Shown here: piece after piece, positions 63,400 to 64,000 of the stretch
How positions within the stretch are numbered: the first letter of the stretch is position 1
Layout: each line of letters starts with the position of its first letter
From: Hydrogenimonas sp.
Lineage (GTDB): Bacteria; Campylobacterota; Campylobacteria; Campylobacterales; Hydrogenimonadaceae
Assembly: GCA_003945285.1 (NCBI GenBank)
Contig: AP019005.1
Coordinates: 992,001 to 1,056,000, forward strand
Reading direction: 5' to 3'
DNA: 64,000 bases
Program-made: the position numbers and the translations under genes
The notes under the pieces: generated by a model
The model's database searches: none
What the model saw: the letters and a program-made list of their open reading frames with translations, nothing else
Told to the model about the DNA's origin: nothing

Positions 63400-64000
63400 T
63401 TATGTCCCATATGGTAAAGTTTTTTGAATGTTTCACACTCTCTTGCCAGCACCTCTTTGCTCCCCCTGCAGACGATCTTCCCGCTCTCGAATACAAGAAT
63501 GGTGTCTGCCCTTTCGATAGTGGAGAGCCGGTGGGCAATCATGAAGACTATCAGATCTTTCTTCAATCTGTAGATAGTCTCTATGATCGCCGCCTCGCTC
63601 TTGTTGTCGAGTGCGCTCGTAGCCTCGTCGAGGATCAGTATATCGGGCTCTTTGTAGAGGGCTCTCGCGATAGCGATACGCTGGCGCTGTCCTCCCGATA
63701 GGTTCGTGCCCCCTTCACTCAGAACCGTGTCGATCCCATCGGGAAGAGACTCCACATACTCCCACAAGTTGGCTTTCTTCAACGCCTCGGTTACCTTCTC
63801 TCTATCGGGCTCTTTGACTCCGTAGGCGATGTTTGCGGCGATCGTGTCGTTGCTAATATATATGCGCTGCGTAACGATTGCAATTCTCTCTCTGAGAGAT
63901 GTCACATCTATCTCGCGGCTGTCGATGCCGTTTATCCGTACCGTGCCCTCCGCCGGGTCGTAGAAGCGGAGTATCAGGTTCACCATTGAGCTCTTTCCTC
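63396..64000 (-). CDS. ABC exporter ATP-binding domain (MsbA-like), truncated by the window
   Basis: The frame runs in from the right edge; its first visible residues end the Walker A (GKSSMVNLI). Then come the Q-loop IAIVTQRIYISNDTIAANIAYG, signature LSGGQRQRIAIARAL, Walker B ILILDEATSALD and MIAHRLSTI. Order and spacing match lipid or peptide exporters of the MsbA type; the membrane half lies outside the window. Confidence 0.9.
   Translation of the reverse strand, partial: GKSSMVNLILRFYDPAEGTVRINGIDSREIDVTSLRERIAIVTQRIYISNDTIAANIAYGVKEPDREKVTEALKKANLWEYVESLPDGIDTVLSEGGTNLSGGQRQRIAIARALYKEPDILILDEATSALDNKSEAAIIETIYRLKKDLIVFMIAHRLSTIERADTILVFESGKIVCRGSKEVLARECETFKKLYHMGHK

Overview
The window looks like a chromosomal segment of a Campylobacterota (epsilonproteobacterial) organism. 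Pointers are a XerH-type single-chain dif recombinase, the paired cbpA-hspR heat-shock operon, a MurF ligase carrying an N-terminal membrane domain, many small c-type cytochromes, and weak or absent -35 boxes next to clear TATAAT -10 boxes. The multihaem and haem-sensor proteins, hemerythrin-PAS protein and several efflux systems suit a free-living respiratory lifestyle. A vent or sediment genus such as Hydrogenimonas is only a guess. No rRNA, tRNA or CRISPR array was seen.

Layout. 656-6874: a tightly coupled envelope glycan operon (two GT39 transferases, UDP-glucose dehydrogenase broken by a one-base frameshift, a GT2 polyprenyl-phosphate glycosyltransferase, an LPG-synthase-like membrane protein). 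6974-10118: DUF3817 protein, a cold-shock protein with a long leader, and purL. 10119-14783: an AT-rich accessory island with two integron-like gene cassettes (a TIR-like protein ending in an SSB-type acidic tail, and an unknown), a REP-associated tyrosine transposase bounded by perfect inverted repeats, IS30 transposase tails, and a YbjN-like exported protein. 14784-17052: an EF-hand cytochrome and an intact IS3-family element with a 4-bp target duplication. 17096-23479: a two-component system, an EF-hand protein and a MacAB-TolC-like ABC efflux system. 23708-23957: tandem structured repeats. 23983-32356: a cytochrome c', an RND efflux operon followed by a YtfJ-like protein, an FmdE-like protein and phospholipase A. 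32456-44523: DUF2202 lipoprotein, purH, cbpA-hspR, murA, Nudix hydrolases, a LapD-like degenerate GGDEF/EAL receptor, a TetR regulator divergent from xerH-rnz, and a lipoprotein. 44569-54673: LolA/Sorting-like periplasmic protein, tetrahaem cytochrome, diguanylate cyclase, flavin reductase, haem sensor, hemerythrin-PAS protein, a cysteine-less IscU-like protein, a nuclease-like protein, a MITE, a TauE/DsbD-like membrane protein, dgkA and an HD protein. 54723-64000: IMPase, small conserved genes, a peptidoglycan-hydrolase-like protein, HIT protein, TRAP permeases, membrane-anchored murF, acylphosphatase, an alpha/beta hydrolase, a tyrosine phosphatase and a truncated ABC exporter.

The most novel item is the cassette-borne TIR-like protein (10581-11417): an N-terminal CAP12/Pycsar-type TIR-like fold, a winged-helix-like middle and a C-terminus ending in DDIPF, the tip by which SSB recruits replication and repair proteins. 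It could be a stand-alone defence gene that watches replication forks or SSB partners. Second-tier items are the integrase-less cassettes, a 177-bp MITE with 19-bp terminal repeats and 5-bp target duplication, a family of multi-hairpin repeats, and three loci each retaining the same terminal piece of an IS30-type transposase.
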